Source: Anoplolepis gracilipes
Lineage: Eukaryota > Arthropoda > Insecta > Hymenoptera > Formicidae
Assembly: GCF_047496725.1 (NCBI RefSeq)
Contig: NC_132972.1
Location: 12,787,001-12,851,000 of the forward strand
Direction: 5' to 3'
DNA: 64,000 nucleotides
Positions 1-13,399 of the stretch are shown here, in pieces. Under the pieces are notes generated by a model. It ran no database searches. It worked only from the letters and a program-made list of their open reading frames with translations, and was not told the origin of the DNA. Positions within the stretch are counted from its first letter, which is position 1; each line of letters starts with the position of its first letter. A program made the position numbers and the translations under genes.

Positions 1-1260
1 TACTCGCAAATTTCCGCGAATAGCATATCCCTTAGTAATAATATACAATTAAATGAAATTAGATACTGCGTTACAATAACTTTACCTTTTCATTAAAGAG
101 CGCCGCTAGAAAAGAATAACAAAGGTAGCGAGATAGCTACGTTGAAAGTGATTTCTACTCTCTAACAACAGCTGCATGCGGGGGAACCCTTAAGCGTTTA
201 CTTCCACAGTCTCCCGATCCGCTGTTCTGTCAACCTCGGGGGCAGAAATTTCAATCGAAATGTTTCTTCCAGCTTGATTACGCGTCGCTGTTAACTATAA
301 TATTTACTTTCTTAAATCTCATTGCAATAAATTCGCGATTAAACTCTCGAGGCAAGGCTAAAAATATCAAAGGACCTCCCAGCAGCACATAAATCGGTGA
401 TTAATGTCGTCTGCTTGTGCGACGCGGTCTCGACTGTTCGAATGTTGCAACGGACAAGTCCTTCTTCCTTTTGAGAGCGCGTTGGCTCCAAAAAAGACCA
501 GAATGAATTATTAACCAGGGATTGAAATGCAAATGCAATCGCACGCATAACAGATATGCGGCGCGAACGAAATTTTGATTTCGTGAATGCGAGTGTCGTT
601 CAGCAAGAATTACATTTCTCACGTCGAGCGCATCCAAGTTCCGTCACGATTATGCTCGACGATCAGACCTCTCCTCCGCCCTTGTTCTTCTCCTCGTCCC
701 ATCTTCTCTCAAGTACCATCGTCATCGTCGTCATCCTCTCTTTCCCCTCCTTCTCCTTCTTTTTCCCCTTGAGAAGGTAACCTCGAAGGTAGGAGGATTA
801 AAGTGTCCTTGCCCCTCCACGGTCGGTCTCTCGTGAAAGAATCTCCACTTCGAGGACGACCGAGAGAAGAAGAGCGGCAAGAAGGTCGGAGCGTGTCGCC
901 GAGCGATTCGGTGCGATAACGTCGTTCCGGTTCTCGAAACCGACGTGTGTGAAAGAACATGTTTGTCGGCCGGCAATAAAATATTGGTGGGCGATGCTCG
1001 ACGCTTCGATGGATTCGCGCGCGAGCGAGCCTTCCTAGAAAATTGCATGCGAGAGGTTTTGCGACTCGCGAGCGCGAAGTGTGTCGTGGAACCGCTCGTG
1101 CCGCGATGTTGTTGCGAAGCCGAACCGCACGTCGCGTCGTTTCATCGATTTTTGCTTTCGACTTCATCTTCACGCCGCAAGATTTCTGCGACTTTTCCAT
1201 TAAACCATCTCTCGGACGATTGTTATAAATTACACGCATGTCCATATATTATATATATGC
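1..1260. other. Gene-free segment with CpG-rich patch
   Basis: Positions 1-540 are mixed. About 540-1230 is CpG-rich with pyrimidine runs, and reading frames overlap on both strands without any recognisable product. It may be regulatory DNA or an untranslated exon. Confidence 0.5.
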
Positions 1261-4200
1261 TAGACATAAACATGTAACATTTGCGGGGACATTAATTGCA
1301 AAATATTATAACCATGCTTAATAATATTGAAATAAACCATCTAGAATTAATACACAGACACACAGATATTATATTACATTTTTTAACTTCCATCCCTTAG
1401 CATTAATTGACGAGCCTATCTACATCGCGTCGTAATCTCAGTGTCTGTAACAGCTCAACTTTCTTACGCGTCGTGTGATTTATATCAGCAGGAAGTTGAG
1501 GTAATTAAGTAATTAACGTGAAACGGGTATCTCTTGCCGCTTGACGATTGTTGCCGGTCATTAAATTATAGAGACGCTAAATAATGTCAGATGGCTTGTC
1601 TGACGTTACCGCCGGGTTGGTAGCATAATAATAATTATACCGCGTCAAATGTGTTGGCGCCCCTAATCCTCAAACCGGTCAATGATCCAGCATATTTCTG
1701 GTACGACATAGTTTTGAATTAAAATAAGAAATAAAGATGCAATAAAGGCGAACACGTTTATATTTGCATTTTAATTGAACAAAAATGTTCCTTCACTTCG
1801 TAAATCGCAAACGGCCTTTCTAACAGGTAATGTTTGGCTAAATGTATTCAAATATATCAATTATTTTTATTTGAAGTGTATGGTAATCGATTCGTAATTT
1901 TAAGATAAGAAAATTAGTTTGATATGTCAATATATAATTGATCTGTAAATAATACGACTCACTGATAGACTGAGTGTCAAAAAGTTAATGATATTACTAA
2001 TATTAAAAGCACAATAGTAACATAAATTACTTAGCAATTTTTGTTACAAGATGTCAACTACACACATATTTGCGTAATAGCGGCATCTTTTATGTCAAAT
2101 AAAGTAACTGTAAGTAATAGCTGCTCGTGTACTGTTAACGTTATTGAAACAAGTAGTACAAAATTGTAGCAAGTACTGGATATACACGTAGATATTCGTG
2201 CGATGCAAGGACTCATTCGAGAAGATTTCTTATCCACCATCTCGGACAAGACGTTAACTGTTCTTTCGTCGACAAACTGACCGTATTATAAGGAACGCGA
2301 GCAACGATCCGTCGACCTAGTGATGGGAAGGCCAGACTCTAATGACTTCCGTAATGAAGAGACTGACCGTGCAAATTAGACGAAATATTCGATGACTCAT
2401 TTTTCAATTTATTCATCGCTGTTTCGCACATAATTATGACCTCAATCATTATCGAAGGTGCTTGTTACCAAAGAAGGATATTCAAATTTCAACTTAGATC
2501 TTAAATCCGTGATTATTAACTATATTATAAATTGTAATCACGTTACAAGTTATACGTGAAGAAAATACAAGTAGAAAAAAGTAGTATATCTTTGTGCAAA
2601 ATTACATCTGTAGCAAAAATGTCCACAAGCTCGTATTTTTATGTCCAAATATACATAGTACTGTTTACTGAAAAAATTTTTCTAATTAAATAAAAATATA
2701 GAATGACTTACTCTCCATAATATTATCATATCGACGGTTAAAAATTAAGATAATTTTTAAATTACGCTCAACCAAAGATTATATATTACACGCTTGCTTA
2801 GTTAAGATAATACCAATTAAAGAAAATTAGTTTTTATTACTGGAGTAAATCTATATTTAATAGAAATGTTGATATTTCGAGTATTATCTTTTAATGTTTT
2901 CTTCTTATTATTTAATAAACAGTTACCTTATATTGTAACTAACTGTAGTATAAATAAGAAAAAGAGAGAGACATATCAAAAGCAAAATAATTGGAATATA
3001 TACTATAATAACAGAATTATTATTTCAATAGATAGGAGGACGGTTTTCCTGTATTTTTCACAAAGTAAATATACAATGCTATAAAAATTGAACGATGTCT
3101 GGGTATTTCGAGTATATTTGCGCACGGATTAATTTTTCATCAATAAAGATTCTTGGACAAAAGCTTGGAGAAAAATCCACATCAAGCTCTGATATAACTT
3201 TGACAATAATTTTCTCCTGAACCGACATGAAATAATATAATTGAAATATTGCAAACTCAACAGCCATTAACTCATCACAATTAACGAGCGTTCATTTAAT
3301 TGACTTCTACTGAACGTTTAACGATTCTTTCTCTATCTTATTACCTAATAATCGTATAAATGACTAAAGCACAGTACCTATTAATTTAAAGAATTCCGCA
3401 TAGTTATTTTCCGTTTTAATGGGTATTACGAGCGCAACTGATAATTCATCTCGCTTATGGTCATCTTGGATTTATATCTGGAAAATGTACGAACGCGCGA
3501 AGCTTCGTCGACAATCCTAATAACTAATAACATCCCATGGGAAACAGTTACTCTAACAAATAGCTAATCCACAAAAGAAAAAATATATGGTCTTCTAATC
3601 TCGTATGTGTTAATTGTACGTTACGAATAACAGTATAATCCTAATCATATAATTATGTGAGACCATTTTCATGTTTTATTAGCTTTTGGGATAAGGCCTA
3701 TTAACGGTTTTGTTTAGTTTACATAAGTAAATTATTGTTCATCCGATCTGTAAAACGATTAATTCACACGACTAGCCGGCAGCGCCGCTAATCTCATTTC
3801 TCTACATAATGATTTGTGCGAATTTGTTATCGGTCGTGTTACAAATCGCCTACGTCAACGGTTCTTGTATCAATTACTTGTATCATAAATCGCGTTAATA
3901 TGCGAGCTAGTTAAATTACATCTAACTGTCGATTCAATAATATTTTCTATGTAACCGCATTATATACGGTTACATCAGCATTTCTATTCAATTTGCAAAT
4001 GCTATTTCCTAGTAATATATTTTTTAATTAATATGTAAATACATCTTTGTATAAATTATAACAAAGAAAATAAACACAATTTAAATTACTCGGACAATTA
4101 AGAGTCAAACGCGGATAGTAACGTAAGTTTCAAGGAAAATGATTTTGCTTTGACACTTAATTGCCCAGGTAATTTAAATTGTGTTTTTCAAAGAACCCTT

Positions 4201-5200
4201 TTAATTAAAAAAAATAAAATTAAGAAACTATATTCTCTCCATTTTTATATCAAAATATTTATAAAGACAGAATGTATAACAAATTAAAATCTAGTGTTTG
4301 GATAATCTACCTTAATTTTATATCTTACCTTTTAAAATAGATTTATTGAAATAATATAAATGTTAAATATGACAAATAATTATATTTACTTTTATTTCAA
4401 ATGTTGTGTGAGAGAGCATGGACATTTAAATTATTATTCTTTATTGAGGAAATAATTCTTCAAAAATTTCATACGGAAAAAAGTCAATCAAATGATAACG
4501 TCCCGCTAACCTTGTTTAACCTTTATCATGCGTACGAGATGCGTTCTTTTCTGTGCTATCAATCGTTCGATACGTTCCGCATTCTTGACTCTTCAAGATA
4601 ATCAATAGCTTGAACATTAATAGACGGCAGAATTTTTCTCTTACATCAATACAATCTTCGTGTAATTGCAACGTAACTTTCAACAATTAATATCTGACAT
4701 TTGATAAAAGCGTATCTGATGTGTATATAAAATTTACAATACTATATAAAACTTATTCTTGAAATATAAAATGTTTTAACAAAGGTACATAAAAAATTCT
4801 GCAATAAAAAAAATTTATATATAAATATAAAAAATTTTAATATAAGTTCAGAATCTCTTTGTCTTCAAGATATAATAATGTTAAATTGTGTGCAATTATT
4901 GCTAAAGAATAAAACTACAAATAATCTGTAATAATATATAGAAAAACAGAAACATCGTTTCTCTGAGAAAATGTTTGAAACTAGAGCAGTGATACAATCA
5001 TAGTTTACTATACGATTTTAACTGCTGTGACAAAACATATCGAACAAGTAAGACAATACCTTGAAACTCCGCATTAAAAGTGTAATAACTTTCGTGATAA
5101 CTTTTGTTCGACAATCGCATAAAGGAAAACGGAGTTGAATAGCAACTTTAATAGCCGCATTTCGCAGATGTTATGGACGACGTAACGATAAAAAAATTAA
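1261..5200. other. AT-rich gene-free DNA
   Basis: No supported gene is present. It contains the inverted repeat at 4074-4184. Short reading frames (for example 2866-3084) are AT-driven codon mixtures without protein-like features. Confidence 0.6.
4074..4184. repeat. Inverted repeat/foldback, 36-bp arms
   Basis: Arms at 4074-4109 and 4149-4184 match at 32 of 36 positions. Both outer ends read ACACAATTTAAATTAC outward-in, and the loop is 39 bp. It could be a small MITE remnant or a hairpin RNA source. No target duplication is obvious. Confidence 0.75.
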
Positions 5201-6570
5201 GATTTTACGGCACGCACGCGCAGACGAGACGGCAGATGTTCAATTTGCAGCTTCGCCACCGAGACGCATGCGATCCGCATGTGCGAGAGACGATAGAATC
5301 TCCAGCTCCAGCAGCTTCGGGCAATCTCGCGCGCGCATATCGGTGCTCGTAAATGCACGCGTATAACCCGCGGGAGGACGCGGGATTCGCAAGCGTGTGC
5401 ATATGCACGCGCGTTGCATATGGCTCGTAATTCGTGCGAACGGACACGCGTAAGTGCGTAAATGCGTGCGCGCCCGTACTCGCCCCCGAAGCGACTCGTC
5501 CGCGACTCTCGAACCCACGGACTTATTCTTCGACGAGGAGAGAGAAGAGCACGATTTACGAGTCCGCCGATGGCCTTCGATCGCGATTCCGGAGATTTGT
5601 CTGAGATACCGGGCTCGTAGCCATCGATTTACATCGCCGCGATTCTACACTGCACGCAAATAAAACCTACTATGATATAGATGAGAAGAAATCCGTGGTC
5701 GTAAATTCATTTTTCAGGCTCTCATGAATCCATAATTTCAATTTATATATATTTTGTCTTCTTCTTTAGAAAATAAGTTAATAAATAAATCGTTCCGCAA
5801 TTACGCGATACACGCTATTATAAACGAGATCAGTGCGATCCTTTCTTCTGTATGACATTAACAAATCACGTTCCGTGATCCCGGACAAATCCAACCGCAC
5901 GCAAGAAATCATCCAAATAAACGACAGCGCAAGATGCAAAAAAAGACATGCGAACATAGTTTGCTCGATACGATCTCTCTCTTAGAGGCTTCCCGTTTAG
6001 TACAGGACGCCCTTCCGGCGCGAATACACGAGTTCCTTTCCTAACGAAGACACGAAAAGGGACACGACGAGAGCACCCTTCTAAGAATAATGACGTTCGT
6101 ATATTGTAACGTGGCACGTCTACTTTATACACGTGGTCAATCGCATAAGCAAGCCGCGCTTCGGAAACAATCTGTGCAACCTGGATATTCCCCGGATGAG
6201 AGAGCGCATGGACGTGGCTGGAATACAAATCGGAATTGGAATTCAACGAATACGGATGTGTACAGGGTATGCCGAATAGCAATCTGCTCGCGAAGCATCC
6301 TTTGCTCGCTCACTCGTTCGTTCGCAGCCGGTACGGATATATACCGTGTACGGATTTGCGTTATCGTTCGCTTACGTCGACGACGACGACGACTCGTCGA
6401 GTCGGAGTATGTACGTACATCGTGCGCTGCGTAGGTGTGTGCGTACCAGGTGTTATATCGCCAATCTCGCCGATCGAAACAAAAGCAAGATCTACGAGCG
6501 GCATTTCCTACTTCCTCCATTGTCGCTTACAAGTATCGGATGCATTGCATCCGATACTTCAAAGCGTTTC
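5201..6570. other. CpG-rich patch, probable regulatory or untranslated sequence
   Basis: Frames are open on both strands at once over 5205-5660 and 5866-6619, which argues for lack of stops from base composition, not for coding. It ends at the 29-bp palindrome. Confidence 0.5.
6531..6559. repeat. 29-bp near-perfect palindrome
   Basis: Two 14-bp arms, AAGTATCGGATGCA and its exact reverse complement, are separated by one T. It lies in the CpG-rich patch at 5.2-6.6 kb. It could be a dimeric protein-binding site or a fixed hairpin. Confidence 0.85.
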
Positions 6571-7614
6571 CTTTATTACGACATCTAATTGCCAGTCTGC
6601 GAATTTCACGCGTAATTAATCACTGTTTGAAACTTCTACGGTGAAATGTATCGAGTAAACAAAGCTGTATCAAATATGAATTAGCAGCAAAAATTGAAAT
6701 AAAATTTATCATAAAAAGCTACAAAAAGAGCTTGATATAACGAATTTCCCGATATGATGTAAATTTGTTAAAATTCATTGTGTATTTAATTAATTCGGAT
6801 TTAAAAAATAAAGTCATGTATGGATATAATTTAATACGTTATATATTGGGAGGTTAAAAATACGTTGCATATTCATAATCTATTTATATTTTTCACTATT
6901 TTATTTAAATAAGATTTATATTATTATATATCTTATTTATTTATTTAATATTTGAAGAAACTGAAAACTAAATAATTGTACATTTTTTAAATTATATGAG
7001 ATATAAACGTTAATATCAAAAAATGAAAAAAATATTTTAAAAACTCTGTAATTGCATGCATCTATGCAAAGCATACATCATACTATTAGCTGTAATATTT
7101 ATAAAAAATTAATTACTTTTTGCATACATGATTCGGAAGATTTGCGAGAAGATATAAAACATATAATTTGAATGTATTTATCGAGATAAATGATATACCT
7201 ATGGTTTTCTTACATCGAAATTCTTCAACAGTGTTTGCTCGTTATCTATCGAAGTATTATTTGCGATGATGTGGCTCTTGCATGTCCGTTCAAAAAAATT
7301 TGTGGAAAAGATTAAAAAAGAAAGAAGTAACCGTACACTTCCAGTGGCACGAGGAAAATTATATACACTAGCCAGGTATTTACTAACCGTGAACACGACC
7401 GCCGCGCTCCGCGCAGCGTGCACTCATTGCGGACAAATGGACGCGAAATCACCGTTATTATTGCAATTTTCCAGTCGGACCGAGGTCTCGCGGCGGTAGT
7501 CGCCATCGACTAAAGAGAGGTCTCACAGCTAAATCGGTTGGACATTTTTACGCCGTATATATCGAAGCAGAATCCGTTCTCTTTGTCCGGACGCAGAATA
7601 TGCTTCTTCGATAA

Positions 7615-7632
7615 ATGCAGCGGTTTGCTATG
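7615..7632 (+). CDS. Possible tiny first coding exon (MQRFAM) ending at a perfect donor
   Basis: ATG 7615 opens six codons that end exactly at ATG|GTAAGT (intron from 7633), phase 0. The upstream 240 bp is CpG-rich and would be leader. Many insect secreted-protein genes, cuticle proteins in particular, split the signal peptide with a phase-0 intron after the first few codons, which this would match. The next exon was not found, so this remains a guess from signal quality. Confidence 0.25.
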
Positions 7633-7638
7633 GTAAGT

Positions 7639-9680
7639 AATTTGTTTTTGTGTAAACATAATATATTATAAACGAATTTATCACTTTTCCAATATTAAAT
7701 TTTTCATTCTTTCTAATGATATATAATAAATAATTGAAAGTTTATTTATATAAAATTGTGTCACAGTTTTTAACTACATGTATATTCTAAATATATAAAA
7801 TATAGAATAGAAAGTTCATAAAAAAATGTACATCTTTTAATATCGTAAAACTAAAGAGATTTTTAATCTAATAATATCTTATAAAATTAGAGAAAGATAT
7901 AAATAAAAATACATTTAATTTACTGAGTTTTTATCATGTGTATAGCTCTTTTTTCTTATTTAAAAAATTATATGGAAATCTATCCAAATATATTATTAGT
8001 TTACTTAATTAAAACTAAAAATATTTAAGCTTTTTGCACTTACATGATTTATGAAATTCTAAAGTGTGTAATGCTTAAAGCATGAGGGTTTCAGGTGTTT
8101 GAAACTTTAGAATAACAAATGCTCGAGAAACTTTAGAATCAATACCTGAAACTTCAGAATAACTCACGCGTTGGAAACTTTAATAGAACCAATATATGAT
8201 TTTACGGTTTAACAAAAGCCATATAAAAGCAAGAAGGCAAATATCATACAATAAAATATGTAATATTTTATAATTTCTATTTTTTGACATTATTTCGATT
8301 TTACATGCATATGCACTTATTTATATTTATACGAGAATCGACGATTTTACCTATATTATTTGTTTTACGTATACTGGAAAGTTTACAACATTGAAAATGC
8401 GGATACATGTGCAAATTAATAAAATTTAAACTTTGACATAGAGAATTAAAGAACATATGTATATACGTTGTTTTCAAATAAAAAATCCTTAGGACGTTTA
8501 AAGTCTCGCAAAGAGTTATCATCATTCTCGTATGAAGATAACATAGAAGAAATTATTCGAAACTCTATTTAAAGAGAGTACGACTACAGTATAGGACGTG
8601 GTAATACTTAAGGATTAAATTGTTGAGATTGGATCGGAAATGCCAGTCAGACTTGATATTATTAGAAAATGATTACTCCTTCCGTGAGCTGATAATTGCT
8701 CGATCGTGTTACGCGATCATTCGTGCCTGCAGATAAACAGTATATCTTATGGCACCTTCTATACAAGATAGTTCACATCCGTATACGCTCTCCATAATTA
8801 CGGAGTATGTTCGTTTCCTCGTTATACTAAATCGCTCTTTTTTACAAACCAATCCGCCGGAAGCCACGCCACCTTTGAAACGAGCGTACTTTGCTGAGAA
8901 TCTAAGATTGAACTATTGAATTCTCTCCACTTCTAATCTAAAATTTTATAGATTGTTATAGCTTCGTTTTTAACTGAAACTGGATTTAAATCACTTTGAG
9001 AATGATTAATGATCATTCTACCTTTATATAAATCAAATCTAGATACATTTCGCAAATCGCAGAGTTAATGAAAATTAATCACTCCCCCAACGATCGATAT
9101 CTGATTGAATCGAAATTTTATAATGAAACTATCACTCGATGAAACTTAATATTTATACAATCATTAATATTGAGAAAATTAAGTAATCAATACGTTAAAT
9201 GAAATTATTTTTGTAACTGATATGTAATTTAATCTCCAAAAGATATTTTATAATTGCACCCTATGTCACAATTATCGTAATTGATTCAAACTTTTTTTTT
9301 TGTTGTTTATAAACATATAATGATCATTAATAGTGAATTTATCTACTGTTTATGTTACTTCTTTATACGTAAATAAATATATATAATTAATAAATATCTC
9401 CATGTATATACACATATATTATATGGTAAAAAGCGCAAACTTGTTATAGTAAAAACTTTAAATGTTATCCCAGCAAGAGTGACAAATTGACGTACGATTT
9501 AATGTCAATATTATATTGTATTAAAAAGATAATAAAGTTAGAGGATGAAACCATTTAAGAAGCAACTCAGATGATATTCAAAGAATCAATAATGAAAGGG
9601 ATAAGAACGTTCGCGTCCGGATTACATTATGATAAACGTACTATGCGATGCTGCGTATATATCATGATATCGTGGATTGC
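7639..9680. other. AT-rich gene-free DNA
   Basis: It follows the GTAAGT donor at 7633 and could be an intron. Apart from the minisatellite at 8101-8190 I see nothing. Confidence 0.5.
8101..8190. repeat. Short minisatellite with a GAAACTTTAGAAT core, 4 copies
   Basis: Copies of a GAAACTTTAGAAT-like core start at 8101, 8127, 8148 and 8174, with variable spacers of 8-13 bp. An inverted GTTTCAGGT at 8089-8097 pairs with ACCTGAAAC at 8144-8152. Its surroundings are AT-rich and gene-free. Confidence 0.6.
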
Positions 9681-9682
9681 GG

Positions 9683-9714
9683 TATAAAAGACCCGTGTAA
9701 TTAGGCCGCGACTA
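9683..9714 (+). promoter_or_regulatory. Candidate core promoter: TATA box plus initiator
   Basis: TATAAAAG sits at 9683-9690 in a GC-rich setting, and an initiator-like CTAGTTC has its A at 9714. The first T of the TATA box is therefore at -31, the spacing expected in insects. The sequence downstream (about 9714-10000) stays moderately GC-rich. No clear coding gene follows. A 63-codon frame from ATG 9925 is the only candidate, and two short upstream ATG frames precede it. Confidence 0.4.
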
Positions 9715-10269
9715 GTTCCGTTCGGCACAAGTGCAGCTTTATAAATCACAGCTTCCATTATCGCATTTTTTTTTCATTAGCACTTTTCTCCACAGACTTA
9801 ATAACGTGGGATCAGCGCGTATCATGAACTCTTTATATTGTAGCCGAGCAGTGTGTTAAACAGTTCGGAAACTTAATATTACGCGGTGGATAATTAAGAG
9901 CCTAATGAAAGCCGTTTGAAAGCCATGCCGCCGTCAGGGGATGCTGACAAGAAAACGTGCAAGAAGCATCCATCCAACACGCCGTACCGCGACAGCGTTT
10001 TATATCTAATGATATACACAAGAGGATGCAAAAAATCAGGACACCCATTGCGTCAGAGAAAACAGAAATATGAAACGCATTACATTTTTTTCTATAATAC
10101 ACAAACTTTTGTCATATAATACAATCCGATATTTTATTTACACGTACATTTTAGCTTCAAGTTCCATCCCTTTTTTAATGACATTTTATTCAATCACTTG
10201 GTTACACACATTACTCGCAACTCAATGTAAAATTGATAATCAAATTATATATTGCATTTAATGTCCATT

Positions 10270-13200
10270 ATATACTCTGATACTTTGATATCTCACGGTT
10301 TATTGCATGACACGTGCACAACGACAGGTGTCGCAAATCAGAACTGCGCCGGATGTTAATCATAATGGGAGGCTGTGATCCACACAACTTGCGCTATTAA
10401 AGCGCTACCGGTTCGATAGGCGTGTAAGTCGCGGTCCGTTGTAATTCACGATTGCCATTAACACGTTTCTTACGATCTAGCTGAAGACGATGCCGCGGAC
10501 TCGTTTCGCTTCTACTTCCTTCATCATCTCAGTCAGCAAGAAAGAAATCATTTCACTGTTAAAGCCGAAAATGTAATTATTACGCCACACCCAGAGTAAA
10601 TTGAAAATTGTCGCGCCGTGGAATCGACGTGAAATGCATATACAATGATATGTCTCTCTTTCTGTTTGACAAGCAAAATGATTGTCATTTGTCATATGAA
10701 TTATTCGTCAATATCGAGTTATACGGTGCTTTTAACAATATTTTTTACTTGAATACGCTAAATACTTCAATAAATGCTACAATTCCGTGTTCGATACGAA
10801 TTACTGTCCCAATTTCTATTCTAGAATTGGATTACTATTCGTCGTACGCGTGACTCCAGCGTTTATCCATGTTCGAAGCATAATATTGCAAAAGCACTCT
10901 AATTCGCCGAAGCGCTCTTCCATATCGGATAAACCTCCTTATAACTCAATGGATATACATTCGGGAAGTTAAAATAATCCTGCGACTTGTACACGCAATT
11001 ATTGCGCATGGAAACGCTAAATTGTTTCGCAATTACGTGTTTCGGGTCTACGCTTTTCCTTTAGCAAACAAACAAAAAAAAAATAAATCTTAAGAGAGAG
11101 AGAAATAGATCTGCAATCTCTTGAAGTTTATTGCAAGCATTGCACGGTATCTAAGCACTCCGTAGAAGTCGCCGTCCTTAATCCCGCTAGGATCGAGAGT
11201 AATTGCGTCCCGTATAGCATTCACTTCAAAGCGGAAAAGTTATTCGCGAGCTTGCGAGAGGCAGGCGGCGCACAGGGAAATTTGTGCACGTGTCAGGATT
11301 ATGCCGCGGTCGAGATGCTGCGAGGCAAATATATATATGGCTACACGCGACGCGACGACGTTTCGGTCCGCTGTGCACGTACGGGATCCCGCGGTTATTC
11401 AATGCAACAAGCTTATACATTGCATCGCGAGAGTCATCGCCGGAATATGTAGCGAAGTTGCTACCTGCGTGCCGTGGCTTCGGATTAACGTCGTTATATT
11501 TCGTCAGTCGAGGAGAGAGACCGTGAGAGTCTCCTCTTTCTTCTTTGCGTGCGCTCGCACGTGGAGTGGTCTGGAATTTTTTAAATATTTTAGCCCTCCC
11601 CATCGGGAAATTCCGTAGAGATTTTTCAATATGATATATATCTATCATTTAATATACATGTTCTTGGTTAATTTTTTGTCGCGAAATTATCACGATGAAA
11701 TTCATCGAAATCCTTGGAACGATGTATGGGACCAAAAGATGTGATATTTTGCTGCGAAAAACAGAGCGTGACTAAAGTCATCGACAAAAAAAAAAAAAAA
11801 AACTATATTTACGGGCAACGTTGTAACCGGTAATCAAACGATCATGTTGTTCCGAATGAGCGTAGGATATTATTACGATGTAAAAGAAAAAGTTCGTTAA
11901 TACGATGTGTTCTCTTTGAGGAAGTTATCGTCCGCGTCAAGTACACCTTGCAACTTTACTCTTCTAATAGTCCAATACAGAGCTCGATTAATCGAGCTAA
12001 CTGGGCATATTTTATCTTACACCAAAACATTTATTGCGCGTAATATCTTATCTTTTATTCGTGGGACGCGACCGAATTAATGTAAGCGATATATCGTAGA
12101 TATCATCTTAAGCGACGACGTGATTCCGCGGCTGAGCGTAAAATCGCGAAATTCCGTTCGATCACGTTCCATTTTGCTATAGCAATCTGTACAAGAATGG
12201 TCTTCCTGGTTTACATCACAACCGAGAACACTAATTCTTAGAGAATATTCCTGCAAAAGTTGACAAAAATATTTTATTGATATATAAATAGGTATAAATC
12301 AAATTTTAAAATTGAAAAAACTCGTTTGTTAATTCGTTACATTTACAACAATAATTTTTCACATTTCTAACAAACTATTTTATATTATAAAAATATGGCA
12401 TTAAAGTAAAAAAAAAAATAATAATTATATCATTGTATCATTGATAAATATACATTTGTTATGTATAGAATATATAAAATTAATTGCAATATTGTTTGTA
12501 TGTTCAAAAGTTGAAATATTAAACATGAGAAAAGCAACTTACATTCTTTGACGTTCAGCGAGAGACTACACCAATCTCACTTGGATCTTATCTTCAATAG
12601 ATAAGTGCAATACGGAAAAGTGATTTTTATTGGATCGACAATCCCCTTATACATCTATATAGTAATCTCGTTGGAAGAGAAAGAACATCGTACGCTGCAC
12701 GTGCGTGTATGCGAGTGCATTACCAAGCTAGGACGTGAAATTGAGAGAAAATGAGATCGATCACTCCTTTGATAAAGGTTGAAGCACCTATCCGCGAGCC
12801 TTTGAGATTGTTCACCATGGAATGATAGAGCTTTAACGATGATTTCGCGTAATATCTCTTCACCCCGAGTTTCCGTGGACGGTAAATGATTCCCGCCAGA
12901 ACGAAATTACACAGCCAGAGGAGATCTATTGTGAACTTACTTGTCGCTATTCGTCGCTCAAAGAGAAATTCCGTCAGGCAAGCGAAATGTTTTCCGTTCG
13001 TTTCCTCCAAGTTTCATTCGCGAGTCTCTTTTTTTTAGCTCTTGACAAGAAAGCAATTTTCGCGAAACAGTAATACAATTCGCAACGTCGTGAATGTGTA
13101 TTTACAAAATCAATGCGACGCCGACATCTCGCAAAAGGTCGTCACAAGCGTCTGTACAGATACGATATTCGTATTTATGCATATTTATGTATATTTTCCA

Positions 13201-13380
13201 CGTCATTGCTGTGAATCTTATTTTTAGAACCAAATTTACATTTCTTATTTCTTTCGCTAAAATTCCTTCAAACTCAATCCTTCGACAAAATCTTTTAATT
13301 ATGCATTTAATTAAATGAGAATAGATGATGAAGTATTATTTCGAGCGGCCTGTACGCGACTGGGGAGATCTGTTTACTTT
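10270..13380. other. Mixed gene-free segment
   Basis: A CpG-rich patch spans about 11160-11560 with frames on both strands. AT-rich DNA spans 12240-12600. A minus-strand frame at 12720-13010 contains a GTAAGT site, but it has no ATG at its start and no recognisable product. Confidence 0.45.
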
Positions 13381-13399
13381 AACGGATGACGTACGGCCG

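Noticed and set aside
709..1245. 178-codon minus-strand frame
   Set aside because: It lies in CpG-rich DNA, is very Arg/Ser-rich and ends in an Asp run from a GTC/ATC repeat. The opposite strand is open too, and no domain is recognised. Base composition explains it.
8101..8190. CRISPR-like repeat-spacer pattern
   Set aside because: The cores are only about 13 bp with irregular short spacers in a eukaryotic genome, so it is a minisatellite.
10395..10430. Possible tRNA B-box (GGTTCGAT)
   Set aside because: The trailing CC is missing and there is no matching A-box or cloverleaf around it.
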